Origin: Ideonella_A sakaiensis_A
GTDB taxonomy: Bacteria > Pseudomonadota > Gammaproteobacteria > Burkholderiales > Burkholderiaceae_C
Direction: 5' to 3'
Assembly: GCF_048320135.1 (NCBI RefSeq)
Contig: NZ_CP182947.1
Coordinates: forward strand, 4,960,001-5,024,000
DNA length: 64,000 nt
This document shows positions 1-8,254 of this stretch, piece by piece. Numbering within the stretch: position 1 is the first letter of the stretch; every line of letters begins with the position of its first letter. Made by a program: the position numbers and the translations under genes. The notes under the pieces were generated by a model. The model saw only the letters and a program-made list of their open reading frames with translations, searched no databases and had not been told where the DNA came from.

Positions 1-596
1 GCCCGCCGCGCGCCGGTGAAGCGGGCGCTCCAGTAGCGCACGCCCATGTCCTCGACGCGGACCTCGGCGCCGGGTTTTGGCGCGTGGATGAAGCGGCCAT
101 CGCCGATATAGATGCCGACATGCGAAAAGGTGCGGCGCAGCGTATTGAAAAAAACCAGGTCGCCAGGCCGCAATTCATCGCGGCGGATTGCGATCATGCC
201 TTCGGCATTGGCCTGTTCGTCGGCCCGCCGAGGCAATATCAGCCCGATGCTGCGTTCGAAGATGAAGCGTGTGAAGCCGCTGCAGTCGAAGCCGGTTTCC
301 TCGCTGTCGCCGCCGCGGACATAAGGCACGCCGAGAAAATTCATCGCGGTGAGTACCATGTCCGACGCCCGGTCCCGGATCGCTGCGAAACGGTTCTGTC
401 CTGCCGGTTCTGCCTGCGTATTGCCTGCCTTGCCCGCCGGCTGCGGCACCAGCCCTTTTTCGACCAGCAGTTTGCCGAATGGGTCGAAACCATCGTTCGG
501 CCCGGCGCTGGCGGGTATCGCCGCAACCCACAAAACGGCCGCACAGATGTAGGACAGCATCTGCCCTTGCAATGATCTGTTACGGTTTGTCGACAT
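1..596 (-). CDS. NlpC/P60 family peptidoglycan endopeptidase (C-terminus cut by window edge)
   Basis: Probable exported cell-wall hydrolase. From the chosen ATG the protein starts with a basic n-region, a hydrophobic core (about residues 13-27) and an ASA signal-peptidase site near residue 31. A short linker follows, then an NlpC/P60 domain with FDCSGF (Cys105), SHVGIYI (His159) and a third polar residue His171 in RFIHAPK: the family's Cys-His-His triad. The stop codon lies before base 1, so about 200 residues are seen. An in-frame ATG at 560 is the alternative start. It lies at a normal distance from the predicted promoter but loses the basic n-region. Likely cleaves peptide stems in the periplasm; the exact bond is not deducible. 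Confidence 0.85.
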   Translation of the reverse strand, partial: MSTNRNRSLQGQMLSYICAAVLWVAAIPASAGPNDGFDPFGKLLVEKGLVPQPAGKAGNTQAEPAGQNRFAAIRDRASDMVLTAMNFLGVPYVRGGDSEETGFDCSGFTRFIFERSIGLILPRRADEQANAEGMIAIRRDELRPGDLVFFNTLRRTFSHVGIYIGDGRFIHAPKPGAEVRVEDMGVRYWSARFTGARR

Positions 597-604
597 GGTC
601 GCGC

Positions 605-633
605 AGCATATAGACCGACCCGGACAGGGTCAA
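605..633 (-). promoter_or_regulatory. Sigma70-like promoter for the NlpC/P60 gene
   Basis: On the minus strand, TTGACC (633 to 628) and TATGCT (610 to 605) are separated by 17 bases, a near-consensus housekeeping promoter. The predicted transcript start near 598 would leave almost no leader for the ATG at 596 but a normal leader for the ATG at 560. This is the main reason to keep the start codon open. Confidence 0.5.
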
Positions 634-768
634 CCAAATCGACTACGCGCAAACCCTTATCGCGCCGGCTGTTGTTTCTACTCGTCGTCGACCACATTCG
701 GTGGTATCAGGGCTGGTGTGTACAGTCAGTTGATGCGATTTCCTTCCCTCAACGAAACAGGAGTGACG

Positions 769-1749
769 ATGTTCAAGGCCTTGCTGCTGAACAAGACGAG
801 CGACGGCTTTTCCGCCGCAATGGGTGAACTCGACGACTCGGCGCTGCCCGACGGCGATGTGCTGGTCGGCATCGCGCACTCGACGCTGAATTACAAGGAC
901 GGCCTTGCGATCACCAACAAGGGGCCGGTGGTGCGGTCATGGCCGATGGTGCCGGGCATCGATGGCGCCGGCACCGTGCTCGAAAGCAGCCATCCGGACT
1001 GGAAAGCCGGCGACAAGGTGATCCATAACGGTTGGGGCGTTGGTGAAACCCGCTTCGGGTGTCTGGCCGAACGCGCGCGGCTGAAGGGCGAATGGCTGGT
1101 CAAGCTGCCGAGCGCGTTCTCGACCGCGCAGGCGATGGCGATCGGCACTGCCGGCTATACCGCGATGCTGTGCGTGCTGGCGCTGGAGCGGCACGGCGTG
1201 CAGCCGGGCGATGGCGAGATCCTCGTCACCGGCGCAACCGGGGGCGTCGGCAGCGTCGCGACCGCCTTGCTTGCCAAACTCGGCCATCGGGTGACCGCGT
1301 CGACCGGGAAGGCGGCCGAGGCCGACTATCTGAAGTCGCTCGGCGCATCTTCGGTGATCGACCGGCAGGAACTGGCCAATCCCGGCAAGCCGCTGCAGAA
1401 GGAGCGCTGGACAGCGGTTGTTGATGCGGTCGGCAGCCACACGCTCGTCAATGCGCTGGCGCAGACGCGTTACGGCGGCGTGGTTGCCGCCTGTGGGCTG
1501 GCGCAGAACGCCGATCTGCCCGGCACCGTGATGCCGTTCATCCTGCGCGGCGTCACGCTGGCCGGCATCGACAGCGTGATGGCGCCACTGGCTGTGCGCC
1601 AGCAGGCGTGGCAGCGGCTGGCGGGCGACCTCGGCGCCGACACGCTGGCGACGGTCGCCGACGAGATCGGCCTCGACGAGGTGATCGGCGCCGCCGCCGA
1701 CCTGATGGCCGGCAAGGTGCGCGGCCGCAAGGTGGTGCGCATCGTCTAG
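769..1749 (+). CDS. acuI: Acrylyl-CoA reductase AcuI/YhdH (MDR family)
   Basis: NADPH-dependent reductase that converts acryloyl-CoA to propionyl-CoA; cytoplasmic. The 327-residue protein has the YhdH/AcuI layout: an N-terminal GroES-like half with STLNYKDGLA and PGIDGAGTV, then a Rossmann half with GATGGVGSVA as the nucleotide loop. It lacks the structural zinc cysteines of alcohol dehydrogenases, as expected. The reading frame stays open upstream to 595, but an AGGAG about 5 bases before the ATG at 769 and the family N-terminus (MFKALL) fix the start. It lies 126 bases before prpE on the same strand, so both neighbours yield propionyl-CoA. Confidence 0.92.
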   Translation: MFKALLLNKTSDGFSAAMGELDDSALPDGDVLVGIAHSTLNYKDGLAITNKGPVVRSWPMVPGIDGAGTVLESSHPDWKAGDKVIHNGWGVGETRFGCLAERARLKGEWLVKLPSAFSTAQAMAIGTAGYTAMLCVLALERHGVQPGDGEILVTGATGGVGSVATALLAKLGHRVTASTGKAAEADYLKSLGASSVIDRQELANPGKPLQKERWTAVVDAVGSHTLVNALAQTRYGGVVAACGLAQNADLPGTVMPFILRGVTLAGIDSVMAPLAVRQQAWQRLAGDLGADTLATVADEIGLDEVIGAAADLMAGKVRGRKVVRIV

Positions 1750-1763
1750 CGGTCTGCGGCGAA

Positions 1764-1784
1764 TCCCGAGCAGCGCCCTCGGGA
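1764..1784 (+). other. Stem-loop after acuI
   Basis: TCCCGAG (1764-1770) and CTCGGGA (1778-1784) form a perfect 7-bp stem with a 7-base loop just after the acuI stop. No T-run follows, so it is more likely an mRNA 3'-end stabiliser or weak attenuator than a full intrinsic terminator. Confidence 0.45.
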
Positions 1785-1836
1785 AAGTCGCCAGCGTCAG
1801 GGCAATGTCAGTGCGTGGCGTTCGAATGAGTCGAGC

Positions 1837-1857
1837 GGCCCGGGATTCGACCGGGCC
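1837..1857 (+). other. Stem-loop just upstream of the prpE ribosome site
   Basis: GGCCCGG (1837-1843) and CCGGGCC (1851-1857) make a 7-bp GC-only stem around a 7-base loop. It ends 5 bases before the GGAGGAG that serves prpE. Its position could influence translation initiation or act as a pause site; no T-run follows. Confidence 0.45.
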
Positions 1858-1875
1858 GGCATGGAGGAGACCAGC

Positions 1876-3807
1876 ATGGCCACAGCAACGCCGACTTCCG
1901 CTTCAGCCGACCGCTATGACGAGTTCTACCGGCGCTCGGTCGAAGAGCCCGACGCCTTCTGGCGCGAGCAGGCCGAACTGATCGACTGGCAGCGCCCGTT
2001 CGACCGCGTCTGCGACTACGACAAGCCACCGTTTGCCCGCTGGTTTGTCGGCGGCAAGACCAACCTGTGCCACAACGCGGTCGACCGCCACCTGGCAGAG
2101 CGCGCCGACCAGCCGGCGCTGATCTTTGTCTCGACCGAGACCGATCAGGAAAAGGTCTATTCGTTTGCCGAACTGCACGCCGAAGTGCAGCGGATGGCGG
2201 CCTGCCTGCACGCGCTCGGCGTAGGACAGGGCGACCGGGTGCTGATCTACATGCCGATGATTGCCGAGGCGGCATTCGCGATGCTCGCCTGCGCCCGCAT
2301 CGGCGCCATCCATTCGGTGGTTTTTGGCGGTTTTGCCAGCAGCAGCCTGGCCAGCCGGATCGACGATGCCGAGCCGAAGGTGATCGTCTCGGCCGACGCC
2401 GGCAGCCGCTCCGGAAAGGTCGTCGCCTACAAGCCGCTGCTCGACGAGGCGATCAAGCTCGCCCACAGCAAACCCGAAAAGGTGCTGCTGGTCGACCGCG
2501 GGCTGTCCGCGATGGCCCATGTCGACGGCCGTGATGTCGACTATGCCGAGTTGCGCGAGCAACACCTCGAGGCATCGGTACCCTGTGTCTGGCTCGACTC
2601 GACCGCGCCGAGCTACACGCTCTATACCAGCGGCACGACCGGCAAGCCGAAAGGCGTGCAACGCGATACCGGCGGCTATGCGGTCGCGCTGGCGGCAAGC
2701 ATCCGCCACATCTTCTGCGGCCAGCCCGGCGAAACCTTCTTCTCGACCAGCGACATCGGCTGGGTCGTCGGCCACAGCTACATCGTTTACGGTCCGCTGA
2801 TCGGCGGGATGGCAACCATCATGTACGAGGGTCTGCCGACGCGGCCGGATGCCGGGATCTGGTGGCGGCTGGTCGAGCAGTACAAGGTCACCGCGATGTT
2901 CAGCGCGCCGACGGCGGTGCGCGTGCTGAAGAAGCAGGATCCGGCCTACCTGTCGAAATACGACCTGTCGTCGCTGCGCGCACTGTTCCTGGCCGGCGAA
3001 CCACTCGACGAACCAACCGCCCGCTGGATCACCGAGGCAATCGGCAAGCCGGTGATCGACAACTACTGGCAGACCGAAACCGGCTGGCCGATCCTCGCGC
3101 TGGCCAACGGCGTCGAGCCGGCACCGAGCAAGTTCGGCAGTCCGGGCCGCGCGATGTACGGCTACAAGGTCAAGCTGCTCGACGAGAATACCGGCGAGGA
3201 ACTGACCGCGCCGAACCAGAAAGGCGTCGTCGCGATCGAAGGCCCTCTGCCGCCCGGTTGCATGCAGACGGTCTGGCGCGATGACGAGCGATTCGTCAAG
3301 ACCTACTGGAGCAGCGTGCCGGGCCGTCAGGTCTACAGCACCTTCGACTGGGGCATCCGCGACGAGGACGGCTATTTCTTCATCCTCGGCCGCACCGACG
3401 ATGTCATCAACGTCGCCGGCCACCGCCTCGGCACGCGCGAGATCGAGGAAAGCATTTCCAGCCATCCGAATGTCGCCGAGGTCGCGGTCGTCGGGATTGC
3501 CGATCAGCTGAAGGGCCAGGTGGCGATGGCCTTCGTCGTCGCCAAGGACGCATCGGCACTGGCCGAACCGGCGGCGCGGCTGAAGCTCGAAGGCGAGATC
3601 ATGAAGACGGTCGACCAGCAGCTCGGCGCCGTGGCCCGGCCGTCACGGGTGATGTTCGTCTCGCTGTTGCCGAAGACGCGCTCTGGCAAGCTGTTGCGGC
3701 GGGCGATCCAGGCCGTCTGCGAGCGGCGCGACCCGGGCGACCTGACGACGATGGACGATGCCTCCGCGCTGCAACAGATCAAGGATCAGGTCGGCGCGGC
3801 CGGCTGA
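1876..3807 (+). CDS. prpE: Propionyl-CoA synthetase (propionate-CoA ligase) PrpE
   Basis: AMP-forming acyl-CoA synthetase that activates propionate (and more weakly acetate) to propionyl-CoA in the cytoplasm. The N-terminus (YDEFYRRSVEEPDAFW, then IDWQRPFDRV) is the PrpE-type ACAS_N region. The adenylation loop YTSGTTGKPKGVQRDTGGY and the SDIGWVVGHSYIVYGP segment match PrpE rather than Acs. The C-terminal KTRSGKLLRR carries the lysine that is catalytic, and often acetylated, in this family. An upstream in-frame ATG at 1861 overlaps the ribosome site; GGAGGAG at 1863-1869 places the real start at 1876, giving 643 residues. No prpBCD genes lie beside it, so the route taken by propionyl-CoA is not shown here. 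Confidence 0.93.
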   Translation: MATATPTSASADRYDEFYRRSVEEPDAFWREQAELIDWQRPFDRVCDYDKPPFARWFVGGKTNLCHNAVDRHLAERADQPALIFVSTETDQEKVYSFAELHAEVQRMAACLHALGVGQGDRVLIYMPMIAEAAFAMLACARIGAIHSVVFGGFASSSLASRIDDAEPKVIVSADAGSRSGKVVAYKPLLDEAIKLAHSKPEKVLLVDRGLSAMAHVDGRDVDYAELREQHLEASVPCVWLDSTAPSYTLYTSGTTGKPKGVQRDTGGYAVALAASIRHIFCGQPGETFFSTSDIGWVVGHSYIVYGPLIGGMATIMYEGLPTRPDAGIWWRLVEQYKVTAMFSAPTAVRVLKKQDPAYLSKYDLSSLRALFLAGEPLDEPTARWITEAIGKPVIDNYWQTETGWPILALANGVEPAPSKFGSPGRAMYGYKVKLLDENTGEELTAPNQKGVVAIEGPLPPGCMQTVWRDDERFVKTYWSSVPGRQVYSTFDWGIRDEDGYFFILGRTDDVINVAGHRLGTREIEESISSHPNVAEVAVVGIADQLKGQVAMAFVVAKDASALAEPAARLKLEGEIMKTVDQQLGAVARPSRVMFVSLLPKTRSGKLLRRAIQAVCERRDPGDLTTMDDASALQQIKDQVGAAG

Positions 3808-5794
3808 GCGGCTGCGGCGCGGCGGCATCTGGTGCCGCTGGCTGCTGCTGGTCGCGGCCTTGCTGTGGCAGCCGGCGCTGGCCGCCGATCCGGCTGCCGT
3901 CTTTCCGTCGATTGCGTCGCCGGCGGCGCTGGCCACGTTGTGCCGGCAGAATCTGGCGCAGGCCAGGACCGCACTGCAGCGCCTTGAGCAGAGGCGACCA
4001 GGGCCCGGCTGGCTGGCGGCCTATGACGGCTTGCTGGCCCGGCTCGAGGATCTGTCAGCCCCGCTGCTGTTCCTGTCGGCCGTTCATCCCGACAAGGCGA
4101 TGCGGGACGCCTCCGAAGCCTGCGAACTGCGCTGGAACGACTTCTATTCAATGCTGGGCCAGAACCGCCGCCTGTTTGCTGCCGTTCTTGCGGTTCGGCC
4201 GGCCGATTTCATCGATGCCGAACTGCGGCGCACGACGGTCGACGGCTTCATCGACAGCGGGGTTGCCTTGCCGGCGGCCGGTCGCACCCGTGCGAAGCGG
4301 CTAAGCGACCGCATCAGCGAACTCGGGCAGGTTTTCGATCGGAACATCCGCGACGACAAGACGCTGCTCCCATTCGACGCCGCCGAACTGAGCGGTGTGC
4401 CTGCCGACGTCTGGCAGCAAGCGCCGCGCGATGTGGCGGGCCGGTATCTGCTCGGCCTGTCGTACCCGGTTTATATGCCGGTGATGCAGTCGGCCGAACA
4501 GGCAGCGACGCGGCGCAGGATGTGGCTGGCAAAAACCAACGAAGGCGGCGCCGCCAACCTGCAGCTGCTGCGGCAGATCACCGATGCGCGCAAGGCCTAC
4601 GCCGGCCTGTTCGGCTTCGACAGCTGGGCAGCATTCGTGCTGCGGCGGCAGATGGCCGAGACGCCGCAGCGTGCGCGGGCCTTTCTGGACGAGGTCGGCG
4701 CGGCGGTTGTGCAACGCGAGCGGGCCGAACTCGAGCAATTGCGGCTGGCCAAGGCAGATCACCTCGGACAGCCGGCAGCCGCGGTCGAACTCGACCGCTG
4801 GGACATCGCCTTTTATACCGAGCGGGTGCGCCGGCAGCGCCATGCGGTCGACCAGGACGTATTTCGCAACCATTTCCCGCCCGAGCAGATCCTGCAGTTC
4901 GTGCTGCGGGTGATCGAAAAGCTGATGGGCGTGCGTTACCAGCGCATTGCCGACGCCGGTGTCTGGCATCCGGAGGTCCAGACCTATGCGGTATCCGATG
5001 CCGCGAGTGGCAAGCGGCTGGCCACACTGTGGGTCGATCTGTATCCGCGCGACGGCAAATACAACCATGCGGCGGTCTGGAGCTTGCGATCCGGGTCGGC
5101 CGCGACCGGCCGGCTGCCCGCGGCGGCGTTGGTCGTCAATGTCGATCGCAAGGGCCTGACGCTCGATGAACTCGAGACGCTGCTGCACGAACTCGGCCAT
5201 GCGGTGCACAACAACCTGTCGGCAACGCGGTATGCGGCCCAGGCCGGCACCAGTGTCAAACGCGATTTTGTCGAGGCGCCATCGCAGATGCTCGAGGATT
5301 GGGTCTACGACAAGCGGGTGCTGGCGTTGTTTGCCGAGATCTGCCCGGCATGCACGCCGGTGCCAGAAGGCCTGATCGAGAAGGCCGATGTCGCGCGCCG
5401 CTTCGGCAAGGGCATCTTCTTCGCGCGCCAGCATCTGTATGCAAACTTCGACCTCGCGCTGTACGGTCGGCAATCGCACGATCCGCTGGCATTGTGGTCT
5501 GCGCTGGAGTCGGGCACGCCGCTTGGTCATGTCGCCGGCACGATGTTCCCGGCCGGGTTCAGTCATATCGCCGGGGGCTACAGCGCCAGTTATTACGGCT
5601 ATCTCTGGAGCCTGGTCGTCGCGAAGGACCTGCGCACCGCCTTCGCAGCCGACAAGCTCGATCCGGAAGTCGGCGCGCGTTTTCGCCGCACCGTGCTGGC
5701 CAATGGCAGCCAGCAGCCGCCGGAACTGCTGCTGCGCGCCTTCCTCGGCCGCAGCTTCGATTCGCGCGCGTTTTTCGACGACTTGCAGCGCTAG
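3758..5794 (+). CDS. Exported M3-family zinc metallopeptidase (oligopeptidase A / thimet-like)
   Basis: Zinc oligopeptidase of family M3. HELGH (residues 477-481) supplies the two zinc histidines and the catalytic glutamate; the downstream EAPSQMLEDW carries the third ligand. The remaining helical fold spans about residues 60-670. Unusually, residues 18-42 form a signal peptide: RLRRGG, a Leu/Ala-rich core, then ALA before Asp. The enzyme is therefore probably periplasmic, while typical OpdA is cytosolic. ATG at 3758 is the only ATG, GTG or TTG before the signal peptide, so the gene overlaps the end of prpE by 50 bases in another frame. 678 residues, normal for the family. Substrate unknown. 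Confidence 0.88.
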   Translation: MPPRCNRSRIRSARPAERLRRGGIWCRWLLLVAALLWQPALAADPAAVFPSIASPAALATLCRQNLAQARTALQRLEQRRPGPGWLAAYDGLLARLEDLSAPLLFLSAVHPDKAMRDASEACELRWNDFYSMLGQNRRLFAAVLAVRPADFIDAELRRTTVDGFIDSGVALPAAGRTRAKRLSDRISELGQVFDRNIRDDKTLLPFDAAELSGVPADVWQQAPRDVAGRYLLGLSYPVYMPVMQSAEQAATRRRMWLAKTNEGGAANLQLLRQITDARKAYAGLFGFDSWAAFVLRRQMAETPQRARAFLDEVGAAVVQRERAELEQLRLAKADHLGQPAAAVELDRWDIAFYTERVRRQRHAVDQDVFRNHFPPEQILQFVLRVIEKLMGVRYQRIADAGVWHPEVQTYAVSDAASGKRLATLWVDLYPRDGKYNHAAVWSLRSGSAATGRLPAAALVVNVDRKGLTLDELETLLHELGHAVHNNLSATRYAAQAGTSVKRDFVEAPSQMLEDWVYDKRVLALFAEICPACTPVPEGLIEKADVARRFGKGIFFARQHLYANFDLALYGRQSHDPLALWSALESGTPLGHVAGTMFPAGFSHIAGGYSASYYGYLWSLVVAKDLRTAFAADKLDPEVGARFRRTVLANGSQQPPELLLRAFLGRSFDSRAFFDDLQR

Positions 5795-5800
5795 TGCGAC

Positions 5801-5823
5801 GTCCCGCAGCGTAGCTGCAGGAC
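5801..5823. terminator. Hairpin between convergent genes
   Basis: GCAGC (5806-5810) pairs with GCTGC (5814-5818), and the flanking GTCC (5801-5804) pairs with GGAC (5820-5823). It sits between the stop of the M3 peptidase gene and the stop of the convergent phoH gene. There is no T-run on either strand, so a bidirectional terminator role is only plausible. Confidence 0.4.
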
Positions 5824-5842
5824 ACCACATTGGCCCAATCGC

Positions 5843-7531
5843 TTAAAGCACCTCGCTGGCGAAGTCGGCCAGCCGCGAACGTTCGCCGCGGGCCAGCATG
5901 ATGTGGCCGGAATGTGGCCAGCCCTTGAAACGATCGACCGCATAGGTCAGGCCGGAACTGCCTTCGGTCAGGTAGGGCGTGTCGATCTGCGCAAGGTTGC
6001 CGAGGCAGACGATCTTCGTGCCAGGGCCGGCCCGAGTCACCAGCGTCTTCATCTGCTTCGGCGTCAGGTTCTGCGCCTCGTCGATGATCAGGAACTTGTT
6101 CAGGAAGGTGCGGCCGCGCATGAAATTCAGGCTTTTGATGCGGATCTTGCTGCGCACCAGGTCGTTGGTCGCCGCGCGCCCCCATTCGCCAGCTGCGCCA
6201 TCGGTCTTCGACAGCACTTCGAGGTTGTCGTCGAGCGCGCCCATCCACGGGCCCATCTTTTCTTCTTCGGTACCAGGCAGAAAGCCGATGTCCTCGCCGA
6301 CTGGCACGGTGACGCGGGTCACGATGATCTCGGTATAACGCCGGTCGTCCATCACCTGGCTGAGGCCGGCGGCCAGCGTCAGCAGCGTCTTGCCGGTGCC
6401 GGCGGTGCCGGTCAGCGTGATGAAGTCGCACTCCGGATCCATCAGCAAGTTGAGCGCGAAATTCTGTTCGCGGTTGCGCGCGGTGACGCCCCAGACGGCA
6501 TTTTTCGGGTTCGAATATTCGCGCAAGGTGCGCAGCACCGCATTGCGGCCGGTGATCTCGACGACCTTCGCGAACAGCGGTGCGGCGCCGGGCGCCTCGA
6601 GATGGACAAACTGGTTGATCAGCAACGACGGCACCAGCGGGCCGCTGATCCGGTAGAAGGTGAAGCCGCCCTGGTTCCAGCTTTCCATCGTCTTGCCGTG
6701 GCGTTCCCAGAAATCGGGCGGCAGCGCCATCGCGCCGGTGTACAGCAGGTCACCGTCGTCGAGCGTCTTGTCGTTGAAATAGTCCTCGGTCGGCAGACCG
6801 AGCGCGCGCGCCTTGATGCGCATGTTGATGTCCTTCGACACCAGCACCACATCGCGTTTCGGTTGCTGTTCGCGCAGTGCCTGCACGACGCCGAGGATCT
6901 GGTTGTCGGCCTTGCCTTGCGGCAGCCCGGCCGGCAGGCTGATGTCGATCAGCCCGGTCTGGAAATAGAGCTTGCCGGCGGCTTCGCGGTGGCCGGTGCG
7001 GTCCAGCGGCAGCCCGTCGACCAGGCCCTTGCTGCCGGCGTCCTCGAGGCTGGCGGCCAGCGAATCCAGGTCGCGGCTGACCTGGCGCGCATTGCGCGCA
7101 ACCTCGGTCATTCCCTTCTTGTGGCCGTCCAGCTCCTCGAGCGTGATCATCGGCAAATAAACATCGTGTTCCTCGAAGCGGAACAGGCTCATCGGATCGT
7201 GCATCAGCACATTCGTGTCGAGCACGAACAGCTTGGCCGGCCCGCTGCCGCGCGGCTTGCGTTTGCGTTTCTCGGGCGCCGGCGGGCGGGTTGGCGCGCT
7301 GCGGGCCGTTGCAGCGCGTTCCGGTGCGAGCACGCCGATCGCGGCAGCGGCCGATGTCGCTGCCGGCGAGTGCGGCGCCGGATCGAACAGCTCGACCGTA
7401 TCGGCCATTGGCGCCTCGCCGGTGCTGCGGGATTTCTGCGTTTTCTTGCCCGTTTTGGGCGCGGCCTGCGATTCGAAATCGGCGGCGGTCAGCAATGCGG
7501 CTCGTTTGGCAGGCGGCTTCGGCAGTGGCAT
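5843..7531 (-). CDS. PIN domain-PhoH ATPase fusion (PhoH2-like)
   Basis: Predicted RNA-acting toxin/helicase-type protein: an N-terminal PIN ribonuclease domain followed by a PhoH P-loop ATPase. The low-complexity basic region (residues 1-100, with KRKRKPRG) leads into FVLDTNVLMHD at about 103 (PIN acidic residue) and further acidic positions. The ATPase has Walker A GTAGTGKT at about 373 and Walker B with FLIIDEAQNL. The frame extends upstream to 7645, but that would start before a predicted terminator at 7560-7590, so ATG 7531 (MPLPKPPAKR, 562 residues) is preferred. PhoH2 proteins unwind and cut RNA in studied cases; the role here is inferred from domains. Paired on the minus strand with bcp, behind the terminator. 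Confidence 0.88.
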   Translation of the reverse strand: MPLPKPPAKRAALLTAADFESQAAPKTGKKTQKSRSTGEAPMADTVELFDPAPHSPAATSAAAAIGVLAPERAATARSAPTRPPAPEKRKRKPRGSGPAKLFVLDTNVLMHDPMSLFRFEEHDVYLPMITLEELDGHKKGMTEVARNARQVSRDLDSLAASLEDAGSKGLVDGLPLDRTGHREAAGKLYFQTGLIDISLPAGLPQGKADNQILGVVQALREQQPKRDVVLVSKDINMRIKARALGLPTEDYFNDKTLDDGDLLYTGAMALPPDFWERHGKTMESWNQGGFTFYRISGPLVPSLLINQFVHLEAPGAAPLFAKVVEITGRNAVLRTLREYSNPKNAVWGVTARNREQNFALNLLMDPECDFITLTGTAGTGKTLLTLAAGLSQVMDDRRYTEIIVTRVTVPVGEDIGFLPGTEEEKMGPWMGALDDNLEVLSKTDGAAGEWGRAATNDLVRSKIRIKSLNFMRGRTFLNKFLIIDEAQNLTPKQMKTLVTRAGPGTKIVCLGNLAQIDTPYLTEGSSGLTYAVDRFKGWPHSGHIMLARGERSRLADFASEVL

Positions 7532-7559
7532 GAGGAATCGGTCGGCTGGACTGGGCAAC

Positions 7560-7590
7560 AAAAAAGCCGCGCGGTGGCCCGAGCGGCTTG
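7560..7590 (-). terminator. Intrinsic terminator after bcp
   Basis: Read on the minus strand, AAGCCGC (7589 to 7583) pairs perfectly with GCGGCTT (7570 to 7564) around a 12-base loop. The stem runs straight into a T-run on that strand (T6 at 7565 to 7560). This ends the bcp transcript before the phoH start at 7531. Confidence 0.8.
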
Positions 7591-7705
7591 GGGGTCGTGG
7601 TGCACGGCGGCGTTCACGGGCATGGCCCATTATGCACAAGCCCACGCGCGCGGGCGGCGGGTTCCGGCAGGCGTTGCGCCGTGCCGACGCCAGCTTGTGG
7701 GCCGG

Positions 7706-8173
7706 CTATTTCAGCGACTTGACGGCCTTCAGCACCTCTTCGACGTGACCGGCGACCTTCAGACCGCGCCACTCGGCGCGCAGCGTGCCGGACGGATCGA
7801 TCAGAAAGGTGCTGCGCTCGATGCCCTTGACCTTCTTGCCGTACATGATCTTGTTCTTCACGACACCGAACATGTGGCAGAGCTTTTCTTCGGTATCGGC
7901 GATCAGCTCGAACGGCAGCTCGAGGTTCTGCTTGAATTTGTCGTGCGAACCCATGTTGTCGCGCGAGACACCGAACACGACGGCGCCGGCCTTGACAAAT
8001 TCCTTGTGGTGGTCGCGGAACTGCATCGCTTCGGTCGTGCAACCCGGCGTGTTGTCTTTCGGGTAGAAATACAGCACAACGGTCTGCCCGAGGTAGGCCT
8101 GCGGGGTGAACTTGACACCGTTGGTGGCGAGCGCTTCAAATTCTGGCAGCGGTTTGTCGAGAGCTGGCGTCAT
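7706..8173 (-). CDS. bcp: Thioredoxin-dependent thiol peroxidase Bcp/PrxQ
   Basis: Peroxiredoxin that reduces hydrogen and organic peroxides with thioredoxin as donor; cytoplasmic. 155 residues, normal length. The peroxidatic cysteine is Cys45 in NTPGCTTEAM. At position 50, where E. coli Bcp has its resolving Cys, this protein has Met; the only other cysteine is Cys99 (EEKLCHMFGV). It may therefore act as a 1-Cys enzyme or use another partner thiol. YFYPKDNTPGC and FLIDPSGTLR are family landmarks. Its promoter seems to sit inside a palindrome at 8209-8231 and its transcript ends at 7560-7590, so it is probably monocistronic. Confidence 0.93.
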   Translation of the reverse strand: MTPALDKPLPEFEALATNGVKFTPQAYLGQTVVLYFYPKDNTPGCTTEAMQFRDHHKEFVKAGAVVFGVSRDNMGSHDKFKQNLELPFELIADTEEKLCHMFGVVKNKIMYGKKVKGIERSTFLIDPSGTLRAEWRGLKVAGHVEEVLKAVKSLK

Positions 8174-8208
8174 GAGCTATTCTTTAAGATGGCGTCCGCG
8201 ATGGCGTA

Positions 8209-8231
8209 GCCTCTGATTATAAGTCAGAGGC
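8209..8231 (-). promoter_or_regulatory. bcp promoter -10 box inside a perfect inverted repeat
   Basis: GCCTCTGA (8209-8216) and TCAGAGGC (8224-8231) are perfect inverted 8-mers separated by 7 bases. On the minus strand the centre reads TATAAT (8221 to 8216), an exact -10 box, about 43 bases before the bcp ATG. The -35 region is weak. The arrangement suits an operator covering the promoter. It could instead be a stem-loop after the upstream Mth938-like gene, but no T-run follows on that strand. Confidence 0.5.
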
Positions 8232-8254
8232 TTTACCAGACTGCGACAGCGCGC

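Noticed and set aside
5903..8209. 768-codon plus-strand open frame
   Set aside because: It runs antisense through phoH, the terminator and bcp, all with clear family motifs. Long antisense frames are expected at this GC content and its translation resembles no family.
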